The notes under the pieces: generated by a model
Databases searched by the model: none
What the model was told of the DNA's origin: nothing
What the model saw: the letters and a program-made list of their open reading frames with translations, nothing else
Shown here: positions 42,601-51,422 of the stretch, one piece after another
Layout of the letters: each line of letters begins with the position of its first letter
Position numbering within the stretch: position 1 is the first letter of the stretch
Translations under genes and position numbers: made by a program
NCBI RefSeq assembly: GCF_927798095.1
Contig: NZ_CAKMMF010000006.1
Span: forward strand, 193,052-257,051
Origin: Paenibacillus plantiphilus
Lineage (GTDB): Bacteria > Bacillota > Bacilli > Paenibacillales > Paenibacillaceae
Direction: 5' to 3'
DNA: 64,000 nt

Positions 42601-44475
42601 CGTATACTTCGAAATGTCGAACCACTTGCCGCTTCGCTCCTCACGCAAGCCATCCAGTGTGGCGACACCAGGAAAATAATAACCGATATCCGAGCCCGGA
42701 GCGCTGCCTGCCAGGTGCGCCCACCTCACGCCTGTCATCGTCTCCGACCAGCCGATTGCGGCCGGCTTCGCTGCGCCGTTGACAGTAAGCGCATTGTCGC
42801 CCGCTCCGTTCAGCTTCCGGTTCTCCACTATTGTCTCCACATCGCTGCTCATATAGGTGGACGTGATGCCGGTTCCGAGCGCCACTACCTCGTCATCGAA
42901 CAGAAACCAGGACTTTTTGGCATTCATATCGGACGTAACATCCGCATCCACATGCTCCAGAGCCATGCCGACAACGCCGTATTCATTACCAAGCGTTGTT
43001 CCGCCGACCCAGGTTTGGTTATTCAGCATTTCTGCTGCCATACCTTTCCCGGCGACAGCCGTAGTTCCCGGAAGCCGATACGAATTGACGGTCGGCCAGT
43101 AATTGCCGCCATATTGCCCGCTATCCCCGGTGTAGAGATAAGTCATGCCTGCTCCTGTATACCAGCCCTTCAAGTTCTGACCGTTCGTCGTTTCGTAATT
43201 GGCAATCCGCTTGGAGAACATGCTGATGCCTATGCCGAAGCCCGGGCGCAAGTGAAGTGCGCGGTCCATCGCCGGATACACTTTAGAGGTGATTGGCTCG
43301 GAGGCCGCGGCAATCGCGGGATCGTTTACGATCGCTTTGGCATTACGGATAAAATCAATCGGCATTCCCTCATAAAAGCTATGGCTGGCATCGCTTTGAA
43401 TCCAATGCTTGATCATCCTTTTATAACGCGCCGAATCCTCGGCAGGCGCGGATTGCGCCATCCGCAGAATAGCCTTCGCCATCTGATGTCCGGTATCATG
43501 ATCCTCCCGGCTGAATACGGAAATATCGCGCCCACGCACCATATCCATCAATGCCCCTTTGTATACAAAGGGGATGAAGGAGTCGTCGACCCAACGGTAA
43601 GCGATTGCAGAATCAGGGTCGGTTACATCCCACGAGGAGCCCGTTATGAAATACAGCACGGTGCTAAGATTTTCGATCAGGCTTAAGCCGTAAGAGCCGT
43701 TGTAAGCAAATTTGACATGCTGGATAAACGACCCATCTTCATAAAATCCATCGCCTGCAGCGACATAGTCGAATACCGGGCTTAAGCCGTTGACGGCCCT
43801 TTCGATCGTTGCGCCGTCTTTGGTCAATATGCCTCTGCCCAACGCAACCGCGCAGGACCATATCCGGTTGGCCCCAGTATCTCGCGGTCCCGCAACAAAA
43901 TGCTCGATCGCGCCCGTGTACGTTGCGACAGTGGAGGCTGTCAATTCGTCATACAGCAGCACAACTGTATCATTCAGCGCAAGCGGCGCCCCGATTTGCC
44001 ACTCCCACCAGTTGCCGTACGGCGTAACAGTATCGTTATAATACATGTCGTTCAAATACTTAAGGCCATCAAGCACACTATCCTTAAGACCGCTGTTTCC
44101 ATGCAAGGGCGAACCTGCACTCCTGTATGCAAGCGCCATTTCGTACAGCTTCACATACGACAGCCTGATGTGCGTCGGGTTCGTCGCGCCGTTTGCCAAG
44201 TCACTCCACAGATACGTTCGTCCTGTCTGCAACTTGTTCATCGAATCCCAGTTGGTCTGCGCTTTGTCCGTTATCGTCCCAATGACGCCGGCAATATCCA
44301 CATCTGCCGGATCGTAATCGCCTCCAGTAAGCATCTCGTACCACCGCAGCCTTAAAGCATCGTATTCATCGGCAGAGTCTGCCGCTTTCACGGGCGCTGC
44401 GGGAAGCGCCGGCATGACGCACGCCGCGCACAGCAATACAAGCAGTAAGGTTCGCAGCCCTTTGAATCGTTTCAT
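39652..44475 (-). CDS. Secreted, S-layer-anchored family 8 polysaccharide lyase
   Basis: A 1607-residue exported enzyme. A signal peptide (LRTLLLVLLCAACVMPAL) is followed by a PL8 catalytic region with NWWEWQIGAPLALNDT, DGFYEDGSFIQHVKFAYNG (His about 253) and RGRDIS. PL8 enzymes cleave hyaluronan, chondroitin or xanthan by beta-elimination. A CBM6 module spans about 795-925 (EAENYSSMNKV...), then Ig-like/DUF5011 repeats (about 1010-1190), an FN3 domain (about 1197-1290) and three SLH repeats (1428-1605, FVDVAGHWAEQAI and relatives) that bind secondary cell wall polymer. The start at 44475 has GGAGGTTTTACAG before it. The cre-like site upstream suggests catabolite repression. Confidence 0.93.
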   Translation of the reverse strand: MKRFKGLRTLLLVLLCAACVMPALPAAPVKAADSADEYDALRLRWYEMLTGGDYDPADVDIAGVIGTITDKAQTNWDSMNKLQTGRTYLWSDLANGATNPTHIRLSYVKLYEMALAYRSAGSPLHGNSGLKDSVLDGLKYLNDMYYNDTVTPYGNWWEWQIGAPLALNDTVVLLYDELTASTVATYTGAIEHFVAGPRDTGANRIWSCAVALGRGILTKDGATIERAVNGLSPVFDYVAAGDGFYEDGSFIQHVKFAYNGSYGLSLIENLSTVLYFITGSSWDVTDPDSAIAYRWVDDSFIPFVYKGALMDMVRGRDISVFSREDHDTGHQMAKAILRMAQSAPAEDSARYKRMIKHWIQSDASHSFYEGMPIDFIRNAKAIVNDPAIAAASEPITSKVYPAMDRALHLRPGFGIGISMFSKRIANYETTNGQNLKGWYTGAGMTYLYTGDSGQYGGNYWPTVNSYRLPGTTAVAGKGMAAEMLNNQTWVGGTTLGNEYGVVGMALEHVDADVTSDMNAKKSWFLFDDEVVALGTGITSTYMSSDVETIVENRKLNGAGDNALTVNGAAKPAAIGWSETMTGVRWAHLAGSAPGSDIGYYFPGVATLDGLREERSGKWFDISKYTGVLEPGDPTHTNRFLNLYFNHGTAPTDASYAYALLPAKSASEVGSYAGNPDFIVLANNSGAQAVKEKRLNVIGANFWTSAEQSVDIIKSSGMASVMVKENEGSDLKLSVSDPNRPATGAVTITLAKSAKSVLSADTRITVNRLSPYVQVTIDVGGSQGRAIEAAFELETSLATHVEAENYSSMNKVTRTLTTDTGGGYHISGSDGTWMAYSGLDFGTRTDSIAMRMATANSGGTIELRLDSATGSLIGSHPVTSTGGWSTWVTTNVPLTGASGVHDLYIVYKKSNTTGVAAINWFSFRNANDTADREPPIIMLHPDTADPTDQDVSVTADIQDGSGISIKKWAYGNQPAAYFEAGGITFADRFLVTMNGTYTVYAQDLAGNKSVKTIDIWNITRGEPTILLIPNTAVPTNGNVAIAAAVSVTHGLALLKHDFGQFEDSHFASGRVVHADASEPIIMTDNGWLTVYVKDGAGNERTKQIQIGNIDRDKPVVTLNGEATIELPYNGVYHDAGAAAADALDGDITESIVVSGDKVDTSHPGSYAVHYDVTDRAGNTADQVSRIVIVAEGFDAVPPAWPAGSGANVTNIAPTSVKLSWPYASDDAGVAGYRVYNDGTELTSVAEEVTEYTANGLKPNTKYMFRITAFDKEGNENEGLTLAVYTLTVSGSEGSGGGSGGGASYVPILSSNAGLRQVELRVGGKTMTFTLIDRNGKQVYWIETDAEWTEIAANPADSSATYRLLSAAIDAVGRVQLLHGDNELMLEVKAADGTVKTYPIVIHRTMPAEPETPEGPEAPETPEEPAATFVDVAGHWAEQAIQEAVFKGIAKGYPDGSFKPDASITRAQFAVMLVQALALEDDGSELSFTDRDAIGSWARDAVSAAMSAGIVAGYADGSFLPNARVTRAEMAVMIGRALKLRPAASSAEASGTSFADDFSIPSWAKGSVAAVQGLGIVNGRSGNMFAPNETAIRAEAVVMLLRMLEQPQR

Positions 44476-44508
44476 CTGTAAAACCTCCATCCATCTGATT
44501 TTATTCAA

Positions 44509-44522
44509 ATAAAGCGCTTACA
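44509..44522. promoter_or_regulatory. cre-like catabolite repression site upstream of the lyase
   Basis: ATAAAGCGCTTACA matches the CcpA cre consensus (TGWAANCGNTNWCA) at 12 of 14 positions, 34 bases upstream of the lyase start. It fits repression of a polysaccharide-use gene by preferred sugars. Confidence 0.55.
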
Positions 44523-44650
44523 AATTAATTCTGGCGAGTTTTGTCCATCTTCATCCCAGACATAGCGGCGGATGAGATGAGATGAGAGCCGCACGAAGGC
44601 GGCTCTTCAGCTTTCACGCATCCTGTGTTCACTATTATCCCTTCCACAGA

Positions 44651-46903
44651 CTACTTCCCGTAAACTCTCACTTCCACAAGCTCCGCGCAGGCTGAGCCGT
44701 TGGTATCTTCGATCGTGATACGCAGCGCGTCAGTTGCGACAGGCTGCTCCAGCCTGATCCGGTTCGTCCGGCGCCGATTGTCGCGGATCGCATAAACCGT
44801 CTCCCACTCCCCGCTGATTCGTGCTTCCAGCCGGTAATGCTTCGCCAGCTCGGGAATGATCTCGAATGCTGTGCGGTGATGATGGAGATTGATTAAATCC
44901 TCATTGACATCGTCATTCCAGGTGATGAGGATCTCTTCCGCTGTAACAGCATGCTCCCAGCTCAGCTCCAGCCATTGCTCGTCCCCCGCATTAAGCTCTT
45001 CCGAAACCCAAACATTCGGGCCGCCGTAAGGACGCTTATAGCCGTTGACGGCCTTCTGCGGCGAGTAGGCTTCCGTAGCGGATAACGCCCGGAAGCAGAA
45101 CGGACGGCGTACCAGCTTCTTCATGCTCCAGTCCACGATCGGCTGGGTCGGATCATGATCCTCCAGCTCCGCTGCCGCATGGGGAGCCGCTCCGCGCTCG
45201 AACGCCAGCACGCCAGTGAACGGTTCGTTGGATTGATGCAGAGCAATCTTTCCGTTGCTTCGAATGATGACAAAAGCGTTCTGCGGGCGGTCCGGCTCCC
45301 ACTCCAGAGGAAACGGAATCCACTGGCTCTGCCCTTTGGCGACAGCAGTCGATGCTGTCGCAATAAGCCGATGCGGCACATAGTTTTCGGGAAGACCCGT
45401 GTCCCACAGCTCCACGGTCAGCGTCGTATCCTCAGTCGCATCCGCAAGCAGCTCCAGTCCGTGCAGCTTCGGCTCAACCGGGAGCAGGATGCCCGCGTCA
45501 TGCAGGAGCATATAACGCCCCTCGCCCGTTTCTACAGCAATTCTGCTCCTCGCTGACGATGCGCGGACCTTCGCCCCGCGCGCCAGATCGGCGGCATCCC
45601 GATTCGCGAGGCCGATCACGGAAGCGTCCTGCTTCAGCATCGTTTGCTGCAGCGCTTCCAGCTCCTTTTCATACATACCTCGCGGCGAAACGCCCAGTTC
45701 CAGGCACAAAGCGGCCGCTGTGCCTGCCGCTTCGCCCATTACAGCGCAGGTCGCCATGACCCGCGTCGTCCCGAAAGCGACATGGGACGCGCTGACGTTG
45801 CGCCCGGCGAACAGCATATTGCTGACGTTCGCAGAATAGAGCGAGCGGTACGGGATATAGTAAATGCCGTCCGCATGCATATGCTTGGAGCCGCTTTCGG
45901 CGGCGTACATTCCCTGCGGCGGATGAAGATCAATCGACCAGCCGCCGAAGGCGATCCGGTCCTCGAACTGGCGCTGGCCGATGATGTCGTTCTGGTTCAG
46001 CACATAGTCGCCGACGAAGCGCCGGTATTCCCGCTTGCCTGGAATGGACCCGACCCATTCCAGCGTCATGTTGGCTGCGTCGAACTGCCCGGAATTTTTA
46101 ATATAATCCCAGATGCCGTAGATGACCGACCACAGCTCGTCGCGGATGCGCTCATTGTCATGCACCGTATCGAGCTCTCCTCCCCACTCGATCCACCAAT
46201 AATGGCAGCCGGAGTCACCGCTGCGGATGACCCGCTTCATCGGAATCGGCGTTTGCGCAATATCTTTGGCAAAGCTCGGAGGCACAAATTTGACCGGATG
46301 GCCTGCGTCCTTCGTATAAAAGAGTAGTGTGCTGCCGAGTGTAATATCGTCAGCCGTCTCAGGTGCCCATGCCTCGCCGTATTCATCCTTCGCTTCCCGT
46401 CCAAGCCGGTACCGCGCTCCCGCGAGGAAGCCGATCAATCCGTCGCCCGTGCAATCGAGGAAATACAGGCTTTCATAGCGAATTTGCCGCTCCGAGCCCA
46501 TCATCCAGCCTGTAACCGAGCGAATCGTCCGTTGTTCCTCATCCCCATCGGCTTCGACCTCGTGCACATCAGTATTCAGGAACAGCCGAATATTCGGCTC
46601 CGCCCGCACCGTCTCCAGAATAACCAAATCCCACAGGTACGGATTACCCTCCGGATTGCGGAATTGATTTTCCACAAACAGCTCGCCCATAATGCCCGTC
46701 TCCCGGGCATATCGGTTCGTCCCGTGAGCGGTCGCCCCGCATACCCACACTCTCACCTCGCTGCTGGAGTTTCCCCCAAGTACAGGCCGATTATGGACAA
46801 GTGAGACCGTTCTCCCCAGCCTCGCAGCCGCTACTGCGGCGCAAACGCCAGCCAACCCTCCCCCGACAATTGTGACGTCCGACTGAATCGTTTCTTTACG
46901 CAT
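44651..46903 (-). CDS. FAD-dependent oxidoreductase with C-terminal carbohydrate-binding-type domain
   Basis: A 750-residue protein of the FAD_oxidored class found in polysaccharide loci. The N-terminal dinucleotide motif is TIVGGGLAGVCAAVAAARLG and a second flavin segment reads YFLDCTGDGLIGFLAGA. The last about 140 residues (PYGGPNVWVSEELNAGDEQW, then ITWNDDVNEDL) look like an F5/8-type or related beta-sandwich. No signal peptide is present, so it acts inside the cell on imported sugars, probably oxidising or dehydrogenating them. The ATG at 46903 has AAAGGGTG upstream and follows the permease stop by five bases. Confidence 0.8.
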   Translation of the reverse strand: MRKETIQSDVTIVGGGLAGVCAAVAAARLGRTVSLVHNRPVLGGNSSSEVRVWVCGATAHGTNRYARETGIMGELFVENQFRNPEGNPYLWDLVILETVRAEPNIRLFLNTDVHEVEADGDEEQRTIRSVTGWMMGSERQIRYESLYFLDCTGDGLIGFLAGARYRLGREAKDEYGEAWAPETADDITLGSTLLFYTKDAGHPVKFVPPSFAKDIAQTPIPMKRVIRSGDSGCHYWWIEWGGELDTVHDNERIRDELWSVIYGIWDYIKNSGQFDAANMTLEWVGSIPGKREYRRFVGDYVLNQNDIIGQRQFEDRIAFGGWSIDLHPPQGMYAAESGSKHMHADGIYYIPYRSLYSANVSNMLFAGRNVSASHVAFGTTRVMATCAVMGEAAGTAAALCLELGVSPRGMYEKELEALQQTMLKQDASVIGLANRDAADLARGAKVRASSARSRIAVETGEGRYMLLHDAGILLPVEPKLHGLELLADATEDTTLTVELWDTGLPENYVPHRLIATASTAVAKGQSQWIPFPLEWEPDRPQNAFVIIRSNGKIALHQSNEPFTGVLAFERGAAPHAAAELEDHDPTQPIVDWSMKKLVRRPFCFRALSATEAYSPQKAVNGYKRPYGGPNVWVSEELNAGDEQWLELSWEHAVTAEEILITWNDDVNEDLINLHHHRTAFEIIPELAKHYRLEARISGEWETVYAIRDNRRRTNRIRLEQPVATDALRITIEDTNGSACAELVEVRVYGK

Positions 46904-46908
46904 AGTTA

Positions 46909-47754
46909 TCACCCTTTGACCGCAGAATTGGTTAAGCCTTGAATAATGTAGCGCTGACCGACCGCAAAGACGGCAATCATCGGCAAGATCCCGGCGGACG
47001 CTGCCGCCATCATTCCGTTATAGTCAACCGTGTTTTCGAGAATAAAATTTTGCAGCCCAAGCGGAACGGTGTACAAATGCTCGTCGATCAGAAACACCAG
47101 CGCGTTCTCGTAATCATTCCACTGCCAGGAAAAGTCGATAATGGCAAGCGTAGCAAGAGCGGGCTTGGCAAGCGGCAGGATCAGCTGGAAGAAAATCCGG
47201 AAATGCCCCGCACCGTCGATAAACGCCGATTCGGTAATGTCCTTCGGAATGGACAGGAAAAACTGGCGGAGCATAAACACCCCGAATATCGTAAACAGTC
47301 CCGGCAGTATAAGCGCCCAATGCGTGTTGTAAATGCCGGCCCAATCGAACATCAGAAACTTGGGAACAAACAGCACCTGTGGCGGAACCATCATCATTGA
47401 CAGGTAAAGCATAAACAAAGCGTTCCGGCCCTTAAACTCGATGCGAGCAAAGCCATAAGCGGCAAAGGCCGACAGGAACGTTGCTCCCACCATCCCGATG
47501 ATCGAAATTTTTAACGAGTTCCAATAATAGGTGCCGAAGTTATTCGGGCCTGTCCATATTTTCAAATGATGCTCCCAGGTCGCATTCGCCGGAATCCAGC
47601 GTATCGGGTATTCGAACACTTGCGACGGCGTTTTCAGAGACGTGCTTATCATCCACAGAAAGGGGATAACCATCACGATCGCAAGCACCAGCATGACGAC
47701 TGTAATGACCAGCTTCTTCAGCACGTCAGCCGATCGGGTTCGTTTCGTATCCAT
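46909..47754 (-). CDS. Carbohydrate ABC transporter permease (MalG-like)
   Basis: A 281-residue six-span permease. The EAA-type loop contains ESAFIDGAGHFRIFFQLIL, and FLWMISTSLKTPSQVFEYPI plus the C-terminal GQRYIIQGLTNSAVKG are typical of CUT1 MalG proteins. It pairs with the MalF-like permease upstream (24-base gap) and takes its solute from the lipoprotein at 49933. No matching ATPase is in this locus, as is usual for systems that share MsmX-type ATPases. Confidence 0.93.
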   Translation of the reverse strand: MDTKRTRSADVLKKLVITVVMLVLAIVMVIPFLWMISTSLKTPSQVFEYPIRWIPANATWEHHLKIWTGPNNFGTYYWNSLKISIIGMVGATFLSAFAAYGFARIEFKGRNALFMLYLSMMMVPPQVLFVPKFLMFDWAGIYNTHWALILPGLFTIFGVFMLRQFFLSIPKDITESAFIDGAGHFRIFFQLILPLAKPALATLAIIDFSWQWNDYENALVFLIDEHLYTVPLGLQNFILENTVDYNGMMAAASAGILPMIAVFAVGQRYIIQGLTNSAVKG

Positions 47755-47778
47755 CGTTTATATCATCCTCTCTTCGTC

Positions 47779-48660
47779 CTAGTAGTGAACCCATCGTTTT
47801 TGACCGATCCATTGCACCAAAGTGATGAGCAATATGACGATAAACAGCGCCCAGGAAATCGTCGATGCATAGCCCATGTCATAATAACGGAAGGCGTTCT
47901 GATAGACGAAAAGCGACAGAATCGTCGTGCTGTTGCCCGGTCCGCCTTGCGTAATGGCCTGAATGATGCCGAACGTTTTGATCGTCATGATCAGACCGGT
48001 AATGAGCAGCAGGAAGGTCGTCGGGCTGACGAGCGGCCAAATGATCCTCCGCAGGATCTGCCCCCGCTTCGCCCCGTCCATCTTGGCCGCTTCCAGCAGC
48101 TCGGGCGATACTTCCTGCAGCGCAGCCATATAGATGATCATGTTGTAGCCAAGCAGAAACCAGATCCAGATGATATCGATGGCAAACATGGAGGATGTGG
48201 TGGTCGAAAGCCAGCCGGGCGGATTATCGAATCCGATGCTGCGGAGCAGGCCGTTGATCGGCCCCTGCTTCGGATGGAACAGCAGCATCCAGACGAACGC
48301 CACGGCAACGCCGCTCGTAATATAAGGCATAAAATATAGCCCGCGAAGCAGCTTCTTCAAGTAAATCTTCTGGTTCAGCACGACCGCGACTACAAAACCG
48401 AGTCCGATTGAAACGGGAACCGCAAGCAGAAAAAGGAGCGTGTTTTTCAGCGAGAGGTAGAACATCGGGTCTTGCAGCAGCCGGACGATGTTGTCCAGAC
48501 CGACAAATTCGACTTTCGGATTCATGAACTTGTAATTCGTGAACATCAATCCGAACGAATACGCGGCCGGAATCAGGAAAAATAGCAGTACGCCAAGCAT
48601 GCTGGGTCCGATAAAAATATAGCCGAGCAGCTGTTGTCTTCTCATCCAGTTGTTGTTCAT
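47779..48660 (-). CDS. Carbohydrate ABC transporter permease (MalF-like)
   Basis: A 293-residue six-span permease. Typical segments are LGYIFIGPSMLGVLLFFLIP, PYITSGVAVAFVWMLLFHP, the EAA loop ELLEAAKMDGAKRGQILRR and FQALTQGGPGNSTTILSLFV-type IQAITQGGPGNSTT. It is the first gene of the permease-oxidoreductase unit, behind a terminator for the SGNH gene, so a promoter must lie between 48661 and 48760. Confidence 0.93.
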   Translation of the reverse strand: MNNNWMRRQQLLGYIFIGPSMLGVLLFFLIPAAYSFGLMFTNYKFMNPKVEFVGLDNIVRLLQDPMFYLSLKNTLLFLLAVPVSIGLGFVVAVVLNQKIYLKKLLRGLYFMPYITSGVAVAFVWMLLFHPKQGPINGLLRSIGFDNPPGWLSTTTSSMFAIDIIWIWFLLGYNMIIYMAALQEVSPELLEAAKMDGAKRGQILRRIIWPLVSPTTFLLLITGLIMTIKTFGIIQAITQGGPGNSTTILSLFVYQNAFRYYDMGYASTISWALFIVILLITLVQWIGQKRWVHY

Positions 48661-48760
48661 GCGTCTGATCCTCGTTTCATCATGGAATACATCCAGTTTA
48701 TCAACCGTCCCCGCGATCGGTAATGAACAAATCTACCGGATTCATCTCACGATTTCACGC

Positions 48761-48785
48761 AAAAAACCGCCCGATTGGGCGGTTT
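48761..48785 (-). terminator. Terminator of the SGNH hydrolase gene
   Basis: AAACCGCCC pairs with GGGCGGTTT around AATC, followed by a T6 tract on the minus strand, 26 bases after the stop. Confidence 0.9.
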
Positions 48786-48810
48786 CCTACAACACTCGCA
48801 TAAAATCGTT

Positions 48811-49845
48811 CTATCCCCGCGCGTCTGGCAGCAGAGGGCGCAGCCGCTCGGCAAGCCGCTCCCCGATGCGGATCATGCCGCTGTTGCCGGGATGCAGCAA
48901 ATCATGGGACAACCCGCGCCAATCGTCCAGCAGCTCCCGTCCGTCCACATAGCTGACATTACCAAGACCGACTCCCTCCGCTATTTCCTTCAGTGCATCC
49001 CTGTACTCCGAGCTTGAAGCCTGGACATTGCGCCCCGGCCACGTCCACCCGAAGTCCGCAAAGCTTGGGAGCAAGCCGATGCATACAAGCGGCTTCGCCG
49101 GATGGGCGGAGGCGATCCGGCGAACCATCGTTCCCGCCTTCTCCGCGAACTCCTCCACGCTTACGCCTCCATTCAGCATATTGACAGACACGCACAGGGA
49201 CGCGATATCCCAATCGTTCCTGCCCGCAATATGCGCTGTTATTGCCGGCTCGCAATAAGCGGAGCCCGGCATCCCGAGATTGACTGTATCGAGCCCCAGC
49301 CTCCAGGCTGCTTGCCCGACATAGGACAGATCTGGCGTTGCAGCCGAGATGCCGAAGGTAATCGACGTGCCATAAGCCAAATATGTGAGTGCAGGCTTCT
49401 CATGCACTTCAGGAGGCCGCATGCCGGAGCCTGCAATATCCAGCAGATGGACCTCGAAGCCGTGCACGACAAGCCGCCAGATCGGGCCGAACGACGGCCT
49501 CGGAACTTGCCCCTGCAACGGCGGGTCGAACTGAAAGCCCGGCGCCGGCTGTTTAATCGCAATCGTCTTCGGCTCCGCTCCCACCTCGCTGTCCTCTATC
49601 CAATAATCACCGTAATACAGCTGCACCTTGCTGCTCCCGCCATAACTGGCGATCGTGACAGCTGCATCCCCCGATTCCGCCGCGAACCGAATCTCGATAG
49701 AGGCCGCCCTGCGAATTTGCTCGCTCCCGAGCTTAAGCAGACCCGAGCGGACTGATTCGGGCACACGCTGCATCAGCTTGCCTGGCCGCCCCTCCACCTC
49801 CACCAATTCCTCGACATTATGCAGCTCCGCTTGACCGTATATCAT
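48811..49845 (-). CDS. SGNH/GDSL family hydrolase
   Basis: A 344-residue esterase-type protein. Block I is LAYGTSITFGISAATPDLSY (Ser nucleophile in GTSIT), block II has GMPGSAYCEP, block III is VNMLNGGVS-type with Asn, and the catalytic Asp/His pair is in DLLHPGNSG near the C-terminus. The N-terminal about 130 residues form a beta-rich accessory domain. It lacks a signal peptide. In the locus it could remove acyl groups from imported oligosaccharides. The ATG at 49845 has AGGAGG before it and is better than the upstream in-frame start at 49896. Confidence 0.85.
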   Translation of the reverse strand: MIYGQAELHNVEELVEVEGRPGKLMQRVPESVRSGLLKLGSEQIRRAASIEIRFAAESGDAAVTIASYGGSSKVQLYYGDYWIEDSEVGAEPKTIAIKQPAPGFQFDPPLQGQVPRPSFGPIWRLVVHGFEVHLLDIAGSGMRPPEVHEKPALTYLAYGTSITFGISAATPDLSYVGQAAWRLGLDTVNLGMPGSAYCEPAITAHIAGRNDWDIASLCVSVNMLNGGVSVEEFAEKAGTMVRRIASAHPAKPLVCIGLLPSFADFGWTWPGRNVQASSSEYRDALKEIAEGVGLGNVSYVDGRELLDDWRGLSHDLLHPGNSGMIRIGERLAERLRPLLPDARG

Positions 49846-49865
49846 GCAGCATTCCTCCTGTTCAT

Positions 49866-49900
49866 AAAAAAAGGGAACCGCCGCTGTTGACGGCAATCCC
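49866..49900 (-). terminator. Terminator of the solute-binding protein gene
   Basis: GGGATTGCCG pairs with CGGCGGTTCCC imperfectly and is followed on the minus strand by seven T residues. It lies between the solute-binding lipoprotein and the SGNH gene. Confidence 0.75.
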
Positions 49901-49932
49901 CTCCTTTGCGGGCCATCGCCCTATTTGTTCTG

Positions 49933-51270
49933 CTATTTGTTCTGCTTCAAATACTCGTTATGTCTCGTCACCATGGCGGCAATCGTATCATCTACAGATG
50001 ATGTGCCGAGGAAATATTTCTCATATTCCTGAGCGCGGATGTCCATTACCTCCTGCGCCAAGCTTCTGACGTAGGTCGGCGTCTTGCTGTCAAACATGAC
50101 GTACATTAAAGAATCGAGATCGTACGTGCTGCTCTTATCGCCAAGCAAGCTTTTCAGCGCCGCATCCTGATCGGCGTCCTTGGAAGCTGGGAGCCTTCCT
50201 CCTGCAGCCATCGGGGCCATGCCACCATCTGCGTACCATTTCAGAAACTCCCATGCCGCCGCCTGATTTTTGGACTTGGCGTTAATCGAGATATAGTCGC
50301 CGAGACCGCCGCGCGTCACATACTCGTCAGCACTGCCCGTCAGTCTTGGCACCGGCGCAAATGCAATTTTGAAATCGCGCGGGAAGTCTGTAAAATTATT
50401 CGAGCTGCGAAGCAGCCATGCGCCAATATTAAGCATCGGTACTTTCCCGCTCAAAAACTCTTGCTCGACCGGCATTTTCGACGTCAGCTGCTCGCCGAGC
50501 GGAGGCGTCGTCTGGTCTTCCTTCATCATAACGTTCAACATTTCCAGCCAGTTCTTCACTTGCGAATGATCCAGGTTAGAGCTGCCGTCCGGCTTTGTAT
50601 AGCCTTCCTGCGACAATATCGAATCAATCGGATCAACAAACGGCTCGGTATGCTGGATGAAGCTGTAGCCATCGCCGGATTTCAGCTTTTTCGCATATTC
50701 GCGCAGCTCGTCCCAGGTCCAGTCCTTCGGCACCTTCAACCCTGCTGCGTCAAGCGCATCCTTGTTAAGCGCTACGAAAAACGGGCTTTTGGTCGTTGGA
50801 ATCCCGTAATATTTGCCGTCAATCTGCCAGCTCTTGGCGTCTTGGCCCATTTTCTCATCGATGTTGTAGTCGGTGAATTGGCTCAAATCTGCCGCGAGAC
50901 CGGATTCCATCCGCTTCCCCGCTTGTGAAATCGTATAGTTGATGAAGAGGTCGACATTCTGTCCCGTCATCATTGCCGTATCCAGCTTCAGGTTGCCTTC
51001 ATCGTCATTGACGAAACGCACATATTCCACTTGAATGTCGGGATGCTCCTTGTTCCAGGCATTAATCACTTCCTGCGGCCCCGATTCAGGCGGCACGCCT
51101 CCCCACATTTTCAGCTTGACCGGTTCCCCTGTGCTAGTAGACGGAGACGGCTCTCCCGGCTTCGGCGCATTGCCGCTGCTGCCATTATTTCCGTTGCCCG
51201 AACACCCTGCCAATAATCCCATAATAAGAACAAGCGATACCATGCTGGTGAATAATCTTTTTCTTCTCAC
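49933..51270 (-). CDS. Extracellular solute-binding lipoprotein (CUT1 family)
   Basis: A 445-residue lipoprotein of the MalE-like class that delivers oligosaccharides to the MalF/MalG pair. The signal peptide LFTSMVSLVLIMGLLAGCSG has its lipobox Cys near residue 20. Typical segments are KLKMWGGVPPESGPQEVIN and WNKEHPDIQVEYVRFVNDDE. The GTG at 51270 is chosen because AGGAGG lies nine bases before it; an in-frame start at 51390 would add 40 non-signal-like residues. It is transcribed in its own unit. Confidence 0.9.
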   Translation of the reverse strand: MRRKRLFTSMVSLVLIMGLLAGCSGNGNNGSSGNAPKPGEPSPSTSTGEPVKLKMWGGVPPESGPQEVINAWNKEHPDIQVEYVRFVNDDEGNLKLDTAMMTGQNVDLFINYTISQAGKRMESGLAADLSQFTDYNIDEKMGQDAKSWQIDGKYYGIPTTKSPFFVALNKDALDAAGLKVPKDWTWDELREYAKKLKSGDGYSFIQHTEPFVDPIDSILSQEGYTKPDGSSNLDHSQVKNWLEMLNVMMKEDQTTPPLGEQLTSKMPVEQEFLSGKVPMLNIGAWLLRSSNNFTDFPRDFKIAFAPVPRLTGSADEYVTRGGLGDYISINAKSKNQAAAWEFLKWYADGGMAPMAAGGRLPASKDADQDAALKSLLGDKSSTYDLDSLMYVMFDSKTPTYVRSLAQEVMDIRAQEYEKYFLGTSSVDDTIAAMVTRHNEYLKQNK

Positions 51271-51385
51271 AATCGACGACCTCCTTGAATGTCTTGAATT
51301 CGTGCTGCTCCTCAAGGATAACAAGACAGCGGCGGGCGTTAGAAGTAACAAAATCACGTTTCGCATGGAACATAAATATGCAATT

Positions 51386-51399
51386 TGCAAGCGTTTTCT
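51386..51399. promoter_or_regulatory. Weak cre-like site upstream of the solute-binding protein
   Basis: TGCAAGCGTTTTCT matches the cre consensus at 12 of 14 positions and lies 116 bases upstream of the GTG start. Weaker than the site before the lyase. Confidence 0.3.
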
Positions 51400-51422
51400 C
51401 GTTTGACGCCGACCAAATCGTT

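Noticed and set aside
39658..44355. Long plus-strand open frames of up to 382 codons opposite the lyase gene
   Set aside because: They are shadow frames of a GC-rich coding sequence, lack ribosome binding sites and read as arginine/histidine/cysteine-rich sequence without domains.
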